This document shows positions 45,685-58,754 of a stretch of 64,000 nucleotides of DNA, piece after piece (the first letter of the stretch is position 1; each line of letters starts with the position of its first letter). A program made the position numbers and the translations under genes. Location of the stretch: NCBI RefSeq assembly GCF_002906855.1, contig NZ_MINI01000028.1, positions 310,001 through 374,000 on the forward strand, read 5' to 3'. The notes below the pieces were generated by a model. The model was not told where the DNA came from and did no database searches. It saw only the letters and a program-made list of their open reading frames with translations. Origin of the DNA: Pseudomonas putida (GTDB lineage Bacteria; Pseudomonadota; Gammaproteobacteria; Pseudomonadales; Pseudomonadaceae).

Positions 45685-46974
45685 ATGTTTTCCCCCCTTC
45701 CTCTCGCCCCCGGGCGCCGTGTTGCCGGCGTGTTCCTCATGTGCGCCGGCGCGCAGGCCCAGGCCGCCGGTTTTGTTGAAGACGCTAGTGCCAAGGTCGA
45801 AGCACGCAATGTCTATTTCAACCGGGATTTTCGTGACGGCCACAGCAGTTCCAGCCAGGGTGCGTCAAAACGTGAAGAATGGGCGCAAGGCTTCATTCTG
45901 AATGTGCAATCGGGTTATACCCAGGGCCCGGTTGGCTTTGGTGTTGATGCACTGGGCATGTTAGGGATCAAGCTTGATTCCAGCCCGGCCGACAGTAACA
46001 GTGGTTTGCTGCCATCTTCCGGCCACGACCCACGGCACTCCGCCGACCAATACGCGAAAATGGGCCTGGCGGCCAAGGTCAAGGTGTCCAACACCGTGCT
46101 TAAGTACGGCTCGATGATGCCGGACGTACCGCTGTTGAAATACAACGATGGTCGCCTGCTGCCGACCATGTTCCACGGCGCGATGCTGACCTCCGAGGAA
46201 GTGCGTGACCTGAAGTTCACCCTGGCCCGCCTGGACAAGTACACTGCGCGTGATTCCACCGATCGCCAGGATATTCGCGTGCATTGCAAGAACAAGCGCT
46301 ATGCCTGCGATATCCAAGCCGACCACTTTGACCTGGCCGGCCTGGACTACCGTTTCAATGATCGGCTCAGTGCCCAGTATCAAGTCGCCAAACTGGAAAA
46401 CATCTACCGCCAGCACTTCCTTGGGCTGGTCGCCAGCCAGCCGCTCGCTGTCGGTAGCCTGTCGGCAGACCTGCGGCTGATCAAGAGCGATGACATCGGC
46501 AACGCCCGCGCCGGTGAGATCGACCACCGTGCCTTCAGTGGCATGCTCGGCTACAGCCTGGGCGGGCACAAGATCAGCGCCGGCTGGCAGCGCATGTACG
46601 GCGAAAGTGCCATGCCATACCTTGATGGCAGCAACCCGTACCTGGTCAGCTACGCCCAGGTCAACGACTTCGCCGCCGCCCAGGAGCGCTCCTGGCAGCT
46701 GCGTTACGACTACGACTTCAAAGCCCTTGGCGTGCCCGGCCTGAGCTTCTTCACCCGCTACATCAACGGCGACCACATCAAGGTGCCGGGCAGCAATGCC
46801 GAAGGCAAGGAATGGGAACGCGACACCGAGCTCAAGTACCAGGTGCAGAGCGGCACCTTCAAGGATGTCAGCGTGCGCCTGCGTAACTCCACGTACCGCA
46901 GCAACTACGAGAAGTGGGCGCGGGACATGGATGAGACGCGGGTCATCGTCAGCTATAACTTCTCTATCTTCTGA
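45685..46974 (+). CDS. OprD-family outer-membrane porin
   Basis: A 429-residue porin: signal peptide (cleavage near AQAQAA), FVEDASAKVEARNVYFNRDF at the N-terminus, and the C-terminal beta signature VRLRNSTYRSNYEKWARDMDETRVIVSYNFSIF split across the last strands ending in Phe. A Cys pair (VHCKNKRYACDIQ) probably closes a loop. OprD channels take up basic amino acids or aromatic and other acids; the substrate cannot be read. Start uncertain: ATG 45673 and TTG 45658 are in frame. Confidence 0.86.
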   Translation: MFSPLPLAPGRRVAGVFLMCAGAQAQAAGFVEDASAKVEARNVYFNRDFRDGHSSSSQGASKREEWAQGFILNVQSGYTQGPVGFGVDALGMLGIKLDSSPADSNSGLLPSSGHDPRHSADQYAKMGLAAKVKVSNTVLKYGSMMPDVPLLKYNDGRLLPTMFHGAMLTSEEVRDLKFTLARLDKYTARDSTDRQDIRVHCKNKRYACDIQADHFDLAGLDYRFNDRLSAQYQVAKLENIYRQHFLGLVASQPLAVGSLSADLRLIKSDDIGNARAGEIDHRAFSGMLGYSLGGHKISAGWQRMYGESAMPYLDGSNPYLVSYAQVNDFAAAQERSWQLRYDYDFKALGVPGLSFFTRYINGDHIKVPGSNAEGKEWERDTELKYQVQSGTFKDVSVRLRNSTYRSNYEKWARDMDETRVIVSYNFSIF

Positions 46975-46995
46975 GTCGAGATCGCGGGCGGTGCC

Positions 46996-47745
46996 ATGAA
47001 AGACGTTCTGTTGATTGGCATCGGCCCGGGCGACCCCCGGCAGATCACCGTCGAGGCAGTCGAGGCACTGCGTCGCGCCAGTGTTTTGTTCATGCTCGAC
47101 AAAGGCGCTGGCAAGGGTGAACTGCTGCGCTTGCGCAAGGCGATCCTCGAGCGCTACCGGCCCGAGGGTGGCTACCGCCTGGTGCAGGTGGCAGACCCTC
47201 GGCGCGATGCCGAGGCGGATGACTACACAGGCGCGGTGCACGACTGGCATCGCCAGCGTGCTGCGCTGTATGCCCGGTTGATCAGCGAAGAGATGGGCGC
47301 CGAGGATATCGGCGCCTTTTTGCTCTGGGGTGAGCCCGGGCTCTATGACAGCACCTTGCGCATTCTTGACCTGGTCCGCGAACGCGGAGTGGCGCTACGC
47401 CTGCAGGTGATTCCCGGTATCAGCAGTGTGCAGGCCCTGGCGGCGCGGCATCAGATCCCCCTCAACCGCATTGGCGAGCCGCTGACCGTGCTGCCAGGGC
47501 GGCGCCTGGCCGAGCAGGGGCAGGTGGATAATGTGGTGGTGATGCTCGACGGGCAATGCGCCTTTGCCACGCTAGAGGATCCGGCGCTGGTGATCTACTG
47601 GGGCGCTTACCTGGGCACCGAGGATGAAGTGCTGATCGCCGGGCCCTTGCAGGCAGTGAAGGCACGGATACTGGAGGTGCGCGAGCGGGAGAGGGTGCGG
47701 ATTGGGTGGATCATGGATACTTATCTGTTACGCCGAGAGCTTTGA
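46996..47745 (+). CDS. cobF: Precorrin-6A synthase (deacetylating)
   Basis: A 249-residue SAM-dependent methyltransferase of aerobic cobalamin synthesis. KDVLLIGIGPGDPRQITVEAVEAL at the N-terminus, FLLWGEPGLYDST near residue 110 and LQVIPGISSVQALAARHQIPL near 140 are the family motifs. It lies 21 bases after the porin gene; no other cob gene is nearby. Confidence 0.92.
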   Translation: MKDVLLIGIGPGDPRQITVEAVEALRRASVLFMLDKGAGKGELLRLRKAILERYRPEGGYRLVQVADPRRDAEADDYTGAVHDWHRQRAALYARLISEEMGAEDIGAFLLWGEPGLYDSTLRILDLVRERGVALRLQVIPGISSVQALAARHQIPLNRIGEPLTVLPGRRLAEQGQVDNVVVMLDGQCAFATLEDPALVIYWGAYLGTEDEVLIAGPLQAVKARILEVRERERVRIGWIMDTYLLRREL

Positions 47746-47761
47746 GTTACCTGGCCGCTGC

Positions 47762-48112
47762 TCAAGGCGTACCCAGAATCTCCACCACCTTGTCGCGCAA
47801 CTGGTCGATGCTGAACGGCTTGCCGATCATGTGCATGCCCTCCGGCACAGGGAAACTCTCGGCATAACCGCTGGCAAACAGCACCGGCAGCAACGGCCGC
47901 TCCGCACGGGCCTTGGCCGCCAACTCTTCACCGCGCATGTCCGGCAAGCCCACGTCGGTCACCAGCAGGGCCAGTGATTGGCTGGCATCCTCGATTACCT
48001 TCAGCGCTGCCTTGGCATTTTCCGCTTCGAGGGTGCTGTAGCCCAATTCATCGAGCACTTCGACCATCAGCATACGTACGATGTCGTCGTCTTCGACTAC
48101 CAGAAGTTGCAT
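47762..48112 (-). CDS. Single-domain response regulator
   Basis: A 116-residue receiver with no output domain. The acidic pocket is VVEDDDIVR at residue 5, the phosphoacceptor in LLVTDVGLPDMRG near 53 and the lysine in MIGKPFS near 97. It is divergent from the hybrid kinase at 48350 and is probably a phospho-shuttle in that cluster. It converges on cobF, 16 bases away. Confidence 0.87.
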   Translation of the reverse strand: MQLLVVEDDDIVRMLMVEVLDELGYSTLEAENAKAALKVIEDASQSLALLVTDVGLPDMRGEELAAKARAERPLLPVLFASGYAESFPVPEGMHMIGKPFSIDQLRDKVVEILGTP

Positions 48113-48349
48113 GGGAGGTTTCCTGTTGAAAAAGTCATGTCCCTACTCTGTGCGCCAGGCAGTGACAGAAGTTCCCGAGGATACCGACTGTGGCACATCG
48201 AGGGAACGATTCTCACACGGGGGCTTCAAATACTGGCTAAATGCCCTGCCGAAGCCGCCCAAGCGGGTTAGACTCGCTTGTTAATCGGTGAGCGCAGCGG
48301 CAGAGCCGCCACACTTTTCAATGGACCTTTTTCGCGCGGGCGTTTTCAG

Positions 48350-51813
<3,464 letters not shown>

Positions 51814-51817
<4 letters not shown>

Positions 51818-52635
51818 CTAGCGAGCGCAATACCGACATTGAGATCCGACTGCTGATCGAGGCGATCTACCTCAAGTACAGCTACGATTTTCGCAATTAC
51901 TCCGGCGCTTCAATCAAGCGCCGGATCCTCCATGCACTGCGCCAGTTCGACTGCCTCACGGTATCGGCACTGCAGGAGCGGGTGCTGCACGACCCGGGCA
52001 TGTTCATGCAGTTGCTGCAGTACCTGACGATCCCGGTCAGCGAGATGTTCCGCGACCCCAGCCACTTCCTCGCGCTGCGCCAGGAAGTGGTGCCGCTACT
52101 GCGCACCTGGCCTTCGATCAAGGTGTGGATTGCCGGCTGCAGCACCGGTGAAGAGGTGTATTCGATGGCCATCCTGCTGCGCGAAGAGGGCCTGCTGGAA
52201 CGCACCATCATTTACGCCACCGACATCAACCCGCATTCACTGGACCGCGCCAAGCAGGGCATCTACTCGATGCAGAGCATGCGCGAGTACGAAGAAAACT
52301 ACCGCCTCGCCGGCGGGCGCCGTGACTTTGCCGAGTACTACACCGCGGCCTACGGCAACGCCATCATGGATAGCAGCCTGCGTGACAATGTGACCTTCGC
52401 CGACCACAGCCTGGCCACCGACAGCGTGTTTTCCGAAACCCAGCTGGTGTCGTGCCGGAACGTGCTGATCTATTTCAACAAGGAGCTGCAGGACCGCGCA
52501 CTCGGGCTGTTCCACGAGTCCTTGTGCCACCGGGGTTTCCTGGTGCTGGGCAGCAAGGAGTCGGTGGACTTCTCGGCCTACAGCAATTGCTTCGAGCCGC
52601 TGGTCAAGCCCGAACGGATCTACCGCAAATCATGA
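51814..52635 (+). CDS. CheR-type SAM-dependent methyltransferase
   Basis: A 273-residue protein-glutamate methyltransferase. The N-terminal helical domain has YLKYSYDFRNYSGASIKRRI; the SAM domain has VWIAGCSTGEEVYSMAILL near residue 108 and SCRNVLIYFNKELQD near 213. It lacks a C-terminal TPR. The TTG start overlaps the kinase stop (TTGA), and the family N-terminus begins there. Its target is unknown, since no chemoreceptor gene is near. Confidence 0.88.
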
Positions 52636-53207
52636 ACGGCGTACGCGCGGTGGTCATCGGCGCCTCGGCGGGCGGCGTCACGGCACTGTTCACGGTGCTC
52701 GGTGCGCTGCCGGCCAGTTTTGCCATTCCGGTACTGTGCGTGCTGCACCTGCCGGACGGCCGCCACAGCCAGCTGGCCGAGGTGCTGCAGCGGCGCTTGC
52801 AGCGGCCGGTGCGCCAGGCGTGTGACAAGGAAACCATTGACCCGGGGCAGATCTACGTAGCCGGACCGGGTTATCACCTGTCGGTGGAAGCCGACTTCAG
52901 CCTGTCGCTCAGCCAGGAAGAACCGGTGCACTTCTCGCGCCCGGCCATCGATTATCTCTTCACTTCGGCGGCCGATGCATATGGCCCCGGGTTGCTCGGC
53001 GTGCTGCTCACCGGGGCCAACGAAGATGGCGCCGAAGGGCTTGCCTACATCCAGAACAGCGGCGGCCGGACCGTGGTCCAGGACCCCCGCGACGCACAGG
53101 TGGCGTTGATGCCGGAGGCCGCCCTGGCCCGGCACGAACCCGACCTTATCCTTTCTCTGAGTGGTATCGGGCAGTTGCTCGCGACCCTGGAACCCAGCGC
53201 ATGCTAA
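52632..53207 (+). CDS. Receiver-less CheB-type methylesterase
   Basis: A 191-residue catalytic CheB domain with no receiver. The nucleophile serine is in VIGASAGGV near residue 11, the histidine in VLHLPDGRHSQLA near 38, and the aspartate in LTGANEDGAEGL near 134. It overlaps cheR by ATGA and should reverse its methylation. Activity would have to be controlled by a partner, perhaps a neighbouring receiver. Confidence 0.88.
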   Translation: MNGVRAVVIGASAGGVTALFTVLGALPASFAIPVLCVLHLPDGRHSQLAEVLQRRLQRPVRQACDKETIDPGQIYVAGPGYHLSVEADFSLSLSQEEPVHFSRPAIDYLFTSAADAYGPGLLGVLLTGANEDGAEGLAYIQNSGGRTVVQDPRDAQVALMPEAALARHEPDLILSLSGIGQLLATLEPSAC

Positions 53208-54427
53208 GCCACACCCCTGCCAAACTGCTGATCGTCGACGACCTGCCGGAAAACCTGCTGGCGCTGGCCGCCCTGATCCAGGGCGAAGACCGCGAGGTGC
53301 ACCAGGCGCAGTCGGCGGAAGCGGCCTTGTCGCTGTTGCTCGAGCACGAGTTCGCCCTGGCCATTCTCGACGTGCAGATGCCGGGCATGAACGGCTTCGA
53401 GTTGGCCGAGCTGATGCGCGGCACGGAAAAGACCCGCAACATCCCGATCGTCTTCGTCACCGCTGCCGGGCGTGAAATGAACTATGCCTTCAAGGGCTAC
53501 GAGAGCGGCGCGGTGGACTTCCTGCACAAGCCCCTCGACACCCTGGCGGTGAAGAGCAAGGTGTCGGTGTTCGTCGACCTGTACCGCCAGCGCAAGGTGC
53601 TCGACCGGCAGCTGCAAGCGCTCGAGCGCAGCCGCCAGGAGCAGGAGCTGCTGCTGGGCCAGTTGCAGGTGGCGCGTGGTGAGCTTGAGCATGCGGTGCG
53701 TATGCGCGACGACTTCATGTCGATCGTTGCCCACGAGGTGCGCACCCCGCTCAACGGCCTGATCCTGGAAACCCAGTTGCGCAAGATGCACCTGGCCCGC
53801 GGCAACCTCGACGCGTTCAGCGCCGACAAACTGAAGGTCATGGTCGAGCGTGACGAGCGTCAGATAAACAGCCTGATCCGCCTGATCGAGGACATGCTCG
53901 ACGTGTCGCGCATTCGCACCGGCAAACTGTCGCTGCGGCCGAAGGCGTTCGACCTGGGGCAGCTGGTGGCAGGTCTGGTGGAGAACTTCTCTGCTCAGGC
54001 CGCGGCCCTGGACACCCACATCGAACTGCAGCGTTGCGACGCCTTGCAGGGCCTGTGGGACGAATTCCGTATTGAGCAAGTACTGGCCAATCTGTTGTCC
54101 AATGCGTTGCGCTATGGCGAGCACAAACCGGTGCATGTGCAGGTATTCGCTCAAGGCGACATGGCCTGGGTGCAGGTGCGGGACCACGGGATCGGCATCA
54201 GCGCCAGTAACCAGCAGCGTATTTTCCAGCAGTTCGAGCGGGTTGCCACCCAGCAGGCCAGTGCTGGGCTTGGGCTGGGGCTGTACATATCGGAACAGAT
54301 CGTCCAGGCGCACGGTGGGCGGATACAGGTCGAGAGCGAGGTGGGGCAGGGCGCGACCTTCAGCCTGGTGCTGCCGTTGGCAGGGGTCAGCGAACAAAAC
54401 GACCAGCTGCGGGCAACCTCCGCGTAA
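53201..54427 (+). CDS. Receiver-histidine kinase hybrid
   Basis: A 408-residue soluble protein: receiver first (LLIVDDLPENLLAL; phosphoacceptor in AILDVQMPGMNG near residue 58), coiled coil about 130-165, HisKA with the histidine in SIVAHEVRTPLNG near 180, and HATPase (NLLSNALRYGE, DHGIGISA, GLGLGLYISE). The order REC-HisKA-HATPase suggests a kinase controlled by phosphorylation from the upstream hybrid kinase. It overlaps cheB by 7 bases. Confidence 0.87.
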   Translation: MLSHTPAKLLIVDDLPENLLALAALIQGEDREVHQAQSAEAALSLLLEHEFALAILDVQMPGMNGFELAELMRGTEKTRNIPIVFVTAAGREMNYAFKGYESGAVDFLHKPLDTLAVKSKVSVFVDLYRQRKVLDRQLQALERSRQEQELLLGQLQVARGELEHAVRMRDDFMSIVAHEVRTPLNGLILETQLRKMHLARGNLDAFSADKLKVMVERDERQINSLIRLIEDMLDVSRIRTGKLSLRPKAFDLGQLVAGLVENFSAQAAALDTHIELQRCDALQGLWDEFRIEQVLANLLSNALRYGEHKPVHVQVFAQGDMAWVQVRDHGIGISASNQQRIFQQFERVATQQASAGLGLGLYISEQIVQAHGGRIQVESEVGQGATFSLVLPLAGVSEQNDQLRATSA

Positions 54428-54471
54428 GCCTGGGGTCAGATGGCAAACTGTATGAATTTCAAGGCGTTGTC

Positions 54472-54849
54472 ATGAGTGAAGATGCACAAGATGTAGTGCT
54501 GGTGGTCGAGGATGAACCGGCGATCCGGATGATCCTGCGTGATTACCTGGCGGGAGAGGGCTACCACGTGCTGGTTGCCGAGGACGGTGAGCAGGCCTTT
54601 GCGATTCTGGCGAGCAAGCCGCACCTGGACCTGATGGTGACCGACTTCCGCTTGCCCGGTGGTATTTCCGGGGTGGAGATCGCTGAACCTGCGGTGAAGC
54701 TGCGGCCGGACCTGAAGGTGATCTTCATCAGCGGCTACCCGGCGGAGATCCTCGAGTCCGGCAGCCCGATCGCGCGCAAGGCGCCGATCCTGGCCAAGCC
54801 GTTCGACCTCGATACCCTGCACGAGCAGATCCAGGCCCTGCTGCGTTAG
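54472..54849 (+). CDS. Single-domain response regulator
   Basis: A 125-residue receiver: VVEDEPAIR near residue 12, the phosphoacceptor in LMVTDFRLPGG near 55, and ILAKPFD near 107. It ends the signalling cluster, 44 bases after the receiver-kinase, and is its likely phosphate acceptor. Confidence 0.87.
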   Translation: MSEDAQDVVLVVEDEPAIRMILRDYLAGEGYHVLVAEDGEQAFAILASKPHLDLMVTDFRLPGGISGVEIAEPAVKLRPDLKVIFISGYPAEILESGSPIARKAPILAKPFDLDTLHEQIQALLR

Positions 54850-54854
54850 CCTGC

Positions 54855-54890
54855 ACCGGCCTCTTCGCGGGGCTTGTCCCGCGAAATGGC
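54855..54890. repeat. Single REP-like palindrome
   Basis: TTCGCGGGGCTTGTCCCGCGAA is a compact stem with flanking GGCC boxes, between two convergent genes. It may end both transcripts. Confidence 0.6.
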
Positions 54891-54899
54891 CTGGCCTGT

Positions 54900-55481
54900 C
54901 TATCGCAGGGTCCGCTCGATTCCGCCGACCAACAGGCTTTCCATCAACCCCAGCCCCTGTTCCTCGGGTAAGCCTTTGAGCATCCCCGGCAGTTGGTTCA
55001 GCAATGTCGCCACCACATGCGAGGTCGCCACCAATGCCTCGCCCTGCAAGGTCGCCCGTGGCGCGATCAGGCGCAGCAAACCGGCCTCATAGCGCTTGCG
55101 CAGCAAACCCAGGCGCGCCTGCTGCTCCTCGCTCAAGCAGCACAGGTCGCGCTCGGCCAGGCGAAACTGCATGGGCCGCTCGGCATGCAACTGCCAGTGC
55201 GCGGCAATCAGGCAGCCCATCGCCGAAGCCCCTCGGGCCATGGCCCGGCGCCCTTGCTCCAAGGTGGCCTGCAGTTCCTCGTACAGCTCTTCGATCAGGT
55301 CGAACAGCAGGTCCTGCTTGCTGGGGAAATGGTGATACAGCGAGCCGGCGGTCAGGCCCACATGCGCCGCCAGCTCGCGCATGCTGACCTGGCCAAAGCC
55401 CTTTTCGGCGAACAGCGCCATGGCCCGGTCGCGTCGCTCTTCGAAGTTGGCACAGCGCATGGCGGCATTGACCGGGGGCAT
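54900..55481 (-). CDS. TetR-family transcriptional regulator
   Basis: A 193-residue repressor with the HTH in GFGQVSMRELAAHVGLTAGS followed by LYHHFPSKQDLLFDLIE. It lies 12 bases after the 3-hydroxyacyl-CoA dehydrogenase on the same strand, so it is likely co-transcribed with the beta-oxidation genes and may regulate them. Confidence 0.87.
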   Translation of the reverse strand: MPPVNAAMRCANFEERRDRAMALFAEKGFGQVSMRELAAHVGLTAGSLYHHFPSKQDLLFDLIEELYEELQATLEQGRRAMARGASAMGCLIAAHWQLHAERPMQFRLAERDLCCLSEEQQARLGLLRKRYEAGLLRLIAPRATLQGEALVATSHVVATLLNQLPGMLKGLPEEQGLGLMESLLVGGIERTLR

Positions 55482-55493
55482 GGCGTGCGCTCC

Positions 55494-56342
55494 TCAGTAG
55501 GTGAAGAAGCCGCGGCCGGTCTTGCGCCCCAGCCATCCGGCCGCGACCATTTCCTTGAGCAGCGGGGCAGGGCGGTATTTGCTGTCGTTGAAGCCTTCGT
55601 GGAAGGCCTCCATGATCGCCAGCAGGGTATCCAGGCCGATCAGGTCGGCCAGGGCCAGCGGGCCGATCGGCTGGTTGCAGCCCAGGCGCATGCCGGTGTC
55701 GATGTCCTCGGCACTGGCCAGGCCTTCCTGGCGCACGAAGATCGCTTCGTTGATCATCGGCACTAGGATGCGGTTGACCACGAAACCCGGGCGGTTGCCG
55801 GCGGTGATCGGCGTCTTGCCAAGCTTCTCGGTGACCACCAGTGCCTGGGCATAGGTGCTGTCACTGGTCTGCAGGCCGCGGATGATCTCGACCAGGGCCA
55901 TCAGCGGCACCGGGTTGAAGAAGTGCACGCCGATGAAGCGCTCGGGGTGCTCGATGCTGGCGGCTAGCTGGGTCACCGACAGTGACGAGGTGTTGGTGGC
56001 GATCAGGCAGTCGGCGGCCACGTTGGCTGCCACCTGCTGCAGGATGCGCTGCTTGAGCTGCAGGTTTTCGGTGGCCGCCTCGATCACCAGCTGCGCACTG
56101 CTCAGCTGGGCGTAGTCGGTGCTGGTACGGATGCGGGTTTTTGCCGCCTCGGCGCGCTCGGCGTCGAGCGTGCCCTTGCTCACCTGGCGCTCCAGGTTCT
56201 TGCTCAAGGTGGCCACGCCACGCTCCAGCGCGGCGTCGGAAACGTCCACCATCAATACCTGGTAGCCGGCCACCGCGCACACCTGGGCGATACCGTTGCC
56301 CATGGTGCCGGCGCCGATCACGGCAATCTGTTCAATCGTCAT
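55494..56342 (-). CDS. hbd: 3-hydroxybutyryl-CoA (3-hydroxyacyl-CoA) dehydrogenase
   Basis: A 282-residue NAD-dependent dehydrogenase. NAD motif IAVIGAGTMGNGIAQVCAVAGY near residue 6, catalytic histidine in GVHFFNPVPLM near 138, and NRPGFVVNRIL near 183 are all present. It works with the thiolase 12 bases upstream in short-chain acyl-CoA breakdown. Confidence 0.92.
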   Translation of the reverse strand: MTIEQIAVIGAGTMGNGIAQVCAVAGYQVLMVDVSDAALERGVATLSKNLERQVSKGTLDAERAEAAKTRIRTSTDYAQLSSAQLVIEAATENLQLKQRILQQVAANVAADCLIATNTSSLSVTQLAASIEHPERFIGVHFFNPVPLMALVEIIRGLQTSDSTYAQALVVTEKLGKTPITAGNRPGFVVNRILVPMINEAIFVRQEGLASAEDIDTGMRLGCNQPIGPLALADLIGLDTLLAIMEAFHEGFNDSKYRPAPLLKEMVAAGWLGRKTGRGFFTY

Positions 56343-56354
56343 GGTTCAGTTCCC

Positions 56355-57539
56355 TCAGACGCGCTCGAAGACCACGGCAATGCCCTGGCCGCCGCCGATG
56401 CACATGGTGGCCAGCGCGTAGCGGCCCTGGATGCGTTGCAGTTCGTGGATGGCCTTGGTGGCGATGATCGCCCCGGTGGCGCCGACCGGGTGGCCCAGGG
56501 AAATGCCCGAACCGTTCGGGTTGACCTTCTCCGGGTCGAAGCCGAGTTCGCGAGCCACGGCGCAGGCTTGGGCGGCGAAGGCTTCGTTGGACTCGATCAC
56601 GTCCAGGTCGCTGACATTCAGGCCGGCCTTTTCCAGCACTTTGCGGGTTGCCGGGATAGGGCCCAGGCCCATCAGTTCCGGCTCGACGCCAGCGTGGGCA
56701 TAGGCCACCAGGCGCGCCAGCGGCTTCAGGCCCAGCCGGCGCACGGCATCACCGGTGGCCAGCACCAGGCCGGCGGCGCCATCGTTGATGCCGCTGGCAT
56801 TGCCGGCGGTGACGGTGCCGTCTTTCTTGAACACCGTCTTCATGCCGGCCAGTTGCTCGGCAGTCACATCGGCGCGCACATGCTCGTCGACGGCGAATTG
56901 CACGGTGCCTTTACGGGTTTTCAGCTCCAGCGGCACGATCTGGCTGTCGAAGCGGCCTTCGGCCTGGGCGCGGGCGGCGCGGCGCTGGCTGGTGAGGGCC
57001 AGCTCGTCCTGCATCTCGCGGCTGATGCCGTGTTTGGCCGCGACGTTTTCCGCAGTGATACCCATGTGGAAATGTTCGAACGGATCCTGCAATACGCCGA
57101 CGGTATAGTCGATGCCTTGCAGGTCGCCCATGCGTGCGCCCCAGCGTGCCTGCGGCAGCAGGTACGGGCCGCGGCTCATGGACTCGGCACCGGCGGCCAG
57201 GGCCACGTCGGCGTCACCCAGCAGCAGGCACTGGGCGGCCGAGACGATGGCCTGCAGGCCCGAACCACACAGGCGGTTGACGTTGAAGGCCGGGGTTTCC
57301 TTAGGGATGCCTGCGTTCATCGCCGCTACCCGCGACAGGTAGGCATCGCGTGGCTCGGTAGGGATGACGGTGGCCATCACCATGTGGCCGATCTGCTCGG
57401 CGGGCACACCCGAGCGCTCGATGGCGGCGCGGGTCACGGCGGTGGCCAGGTCGGCCAGTGGCAGGTCCTTGAGGGAACCACCGAAACCACCGATGGCGGT
57501 ACGGACGGCACTGACGACGTAGATTTCTGCGCTGCTCAT
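56355..57539 (-). CDS. bktB: Acetyl-CoA C-acyltransferase (thiolase)
   Basis: A 394-residue biosynthetic-type thiolase. The first cysteine is in RLCGSGLQAIVSAAQ near residue 90, the histidine in SLGHPVGATGA near 350 and the second cysteine in TMCIGGGQG near 380. GGAG lies six bases before ATG 57539. The BktB name is inferred from order with hbd and the regulator; chain-length preference cannot be read. Confidence 0.9.
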   Translation of the reverse strand: MSSAEIYVVSAVRTAIGGFGGSLKDLPLADLATAVTRAAIERSGVPAEQIGHMVMATVIPTEPRDAYLSRVAAMNAGIPKETPAFNVNRLCGSGLQAIVSAAQCLLLGDADVALAAGAESMSRGPYLLPQARWGARMGDLQGIDYTVGVLQDPFEHFHMGITAENVAAKHGISREMQDELALTSQRRAARAQAEGRFDSQIVPLELKTRKGTVQFAVDEHVRADVTAEQLAGMKTVFKKDGTVTAGNASGINDGAAGLVLATGDAVRRLGLKPLARLVAYAHAGVEPELMGLGPIPATRKVLEKAGLNVSDLDVIESNEAFAAQACAVARELGFDPEKVNPNGSGISLGHPVGATGAIIATKAIHELQRIQGRYALATMCIGGGQGIAVVFERV

Positions 57540-57707
57540 AGAAGCTCCGGTTGCGAAGGCATGGCGGGAGCGGGCCAGGCTCTGCGAGAATGGCCGACGA
57601 TCCCGAGGTGGGTTCGAGTCTAGGCAAAGGCTCTGTTGCAGCCTATGCCGGATCTGTTCAATCAACCTGGCATTTTTTGCCACTCAGCATAGACAGCGAA
57701 TTCCGCC

Positions 57708-58754
57708 ATGCGCGATAGCGATTCGGTCGCGGTGTACTTTCTCAATGCCATGCTGCATGCCCTGCGTGACCAGCCCGAAGTGCTGGAGGCGCGGCTGCGT
57801 GGGGTGGGCATCGACCCGGTTTTGATCGGCCAACCCCAGGCCCGGGTGCCGGCCAAGGCCTTCGCGCGCTTGTGGCTGGAGCTGATCGAGCTGTTGGACG
57901 ACGAGTTCTTCCGCCTCGACAGTCATGGCATGCCGCTGGGCAGCTTTGCCCTGATCTGCCGTGGCTTGATCCAGGAACCCAACCTGGAGAAGGCCCTGCG
58001 CCAATGCATGAGCAGTTTCGCCCTGTTCCTGCGTGACCTGCGCGGCAGCCTCACGATACGCGGCGGGCGCGCGGTGATCAGCGTGCAGTCGGCGATCGCC
58101 GACCCGCTGACCCGGGTGTACGCCGAGGAAACCTATTTGGTGCTGATGATCGGCCTGCTGTGCTGGCTGGCCGGGCGGCGCATCTCTATCGACCGCACGG
58201 AGCTGGCGGTGGCGCGCCCGGCCCAGGACGACGACCCGCTGCTGTGGGGGCCGGACCTGCGCCTGGGCAGCGGGCGTACCGAGGTCGAGTTCGACAGTGC
58301 CTGGCTGCGCCTGCCGGTGGTGCAGGACCTGGCCGGCCTGAAAACCTTCCTGCGCAGCGCGCCGCAGGGCCTGGTGATCCGTTTTCGCAATCAGAACGGG
58401 CTGGTGGCAGAGGTTTATCGGCATTTGCGCGCACGCCGCTATGGGCAATGGCCGACGCTTGCGGCCATGGCCGAGCAGCAGGGGATCAGTGCCAGCACCT
58501 TCCGCCGCCAGATGGAGCGCGAAGGGCGTTCGTACCAGCAGATCAAGGATGAAGTGCGCCGGGCGATGGCCTTCGAGCGCTTGCGCGAAGGCACCTTGAG
58601 CATCGCCGAGATTGCCGAGCAGGCCGGCTTCCAGGAGCCCAGTGCGTTTCACCGGGCGTTCAAGAAGTGGACAGGGCAAAGCCCGGGCAGCTATCGGGCC
58701 AAGTTGGCCGGGCCTGCAAATGTCAATCCTGCAGGTCGGCTGCCAGTGCCTTGA
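57708..58754 (+). CDS. AraC-family transcriptional regulator
   Basis: A 348-residue regulator with an N-terminal arabinose-binding-like sensor domain and a C-terminal double HTH (ASTFRRQMEREGRSYQQIKD, then IAEIAEQAGFQEPSAFHRAF and KWTGQSPGSYR). It is divergent from the thiolase with a 168-base gap, so it is probably the activator of the thiolase-dehydrogenase operon. Its 3' end overlaps katB by 32 bases in the opposite direction. Confidence 0.88.
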   Translation: MRDSDSVAVYFLNAMLHALRDQPEVLEARLRGVGIDPVLIGQPQARVPAKAFARLWLELIELLDDEFFRLDSHGMPLGSFALICRGLIQEPNLEKALRQCMSSFALFLRDLRGSLTIRGGRAVISVQSAIADPLTRVYAEETYLVLMIGLLCWLAGRRISIDRTELAVARPAQDDDPLLWGPDLRLGSGRTEVEFDSAWLRLPVVQDLAGLKTFLRSAPQGLVIRFRNQNGLVAEVYRHLRARRYGQWPTLAAMAEQQGISASTFRRQMEREGRSYQQIKDEVRRAMAFERLREGTLSIAEIAEQAGFQEPSAFHRAFKKWTGQSPGSYRAKLAGPANVNPAGRLPVP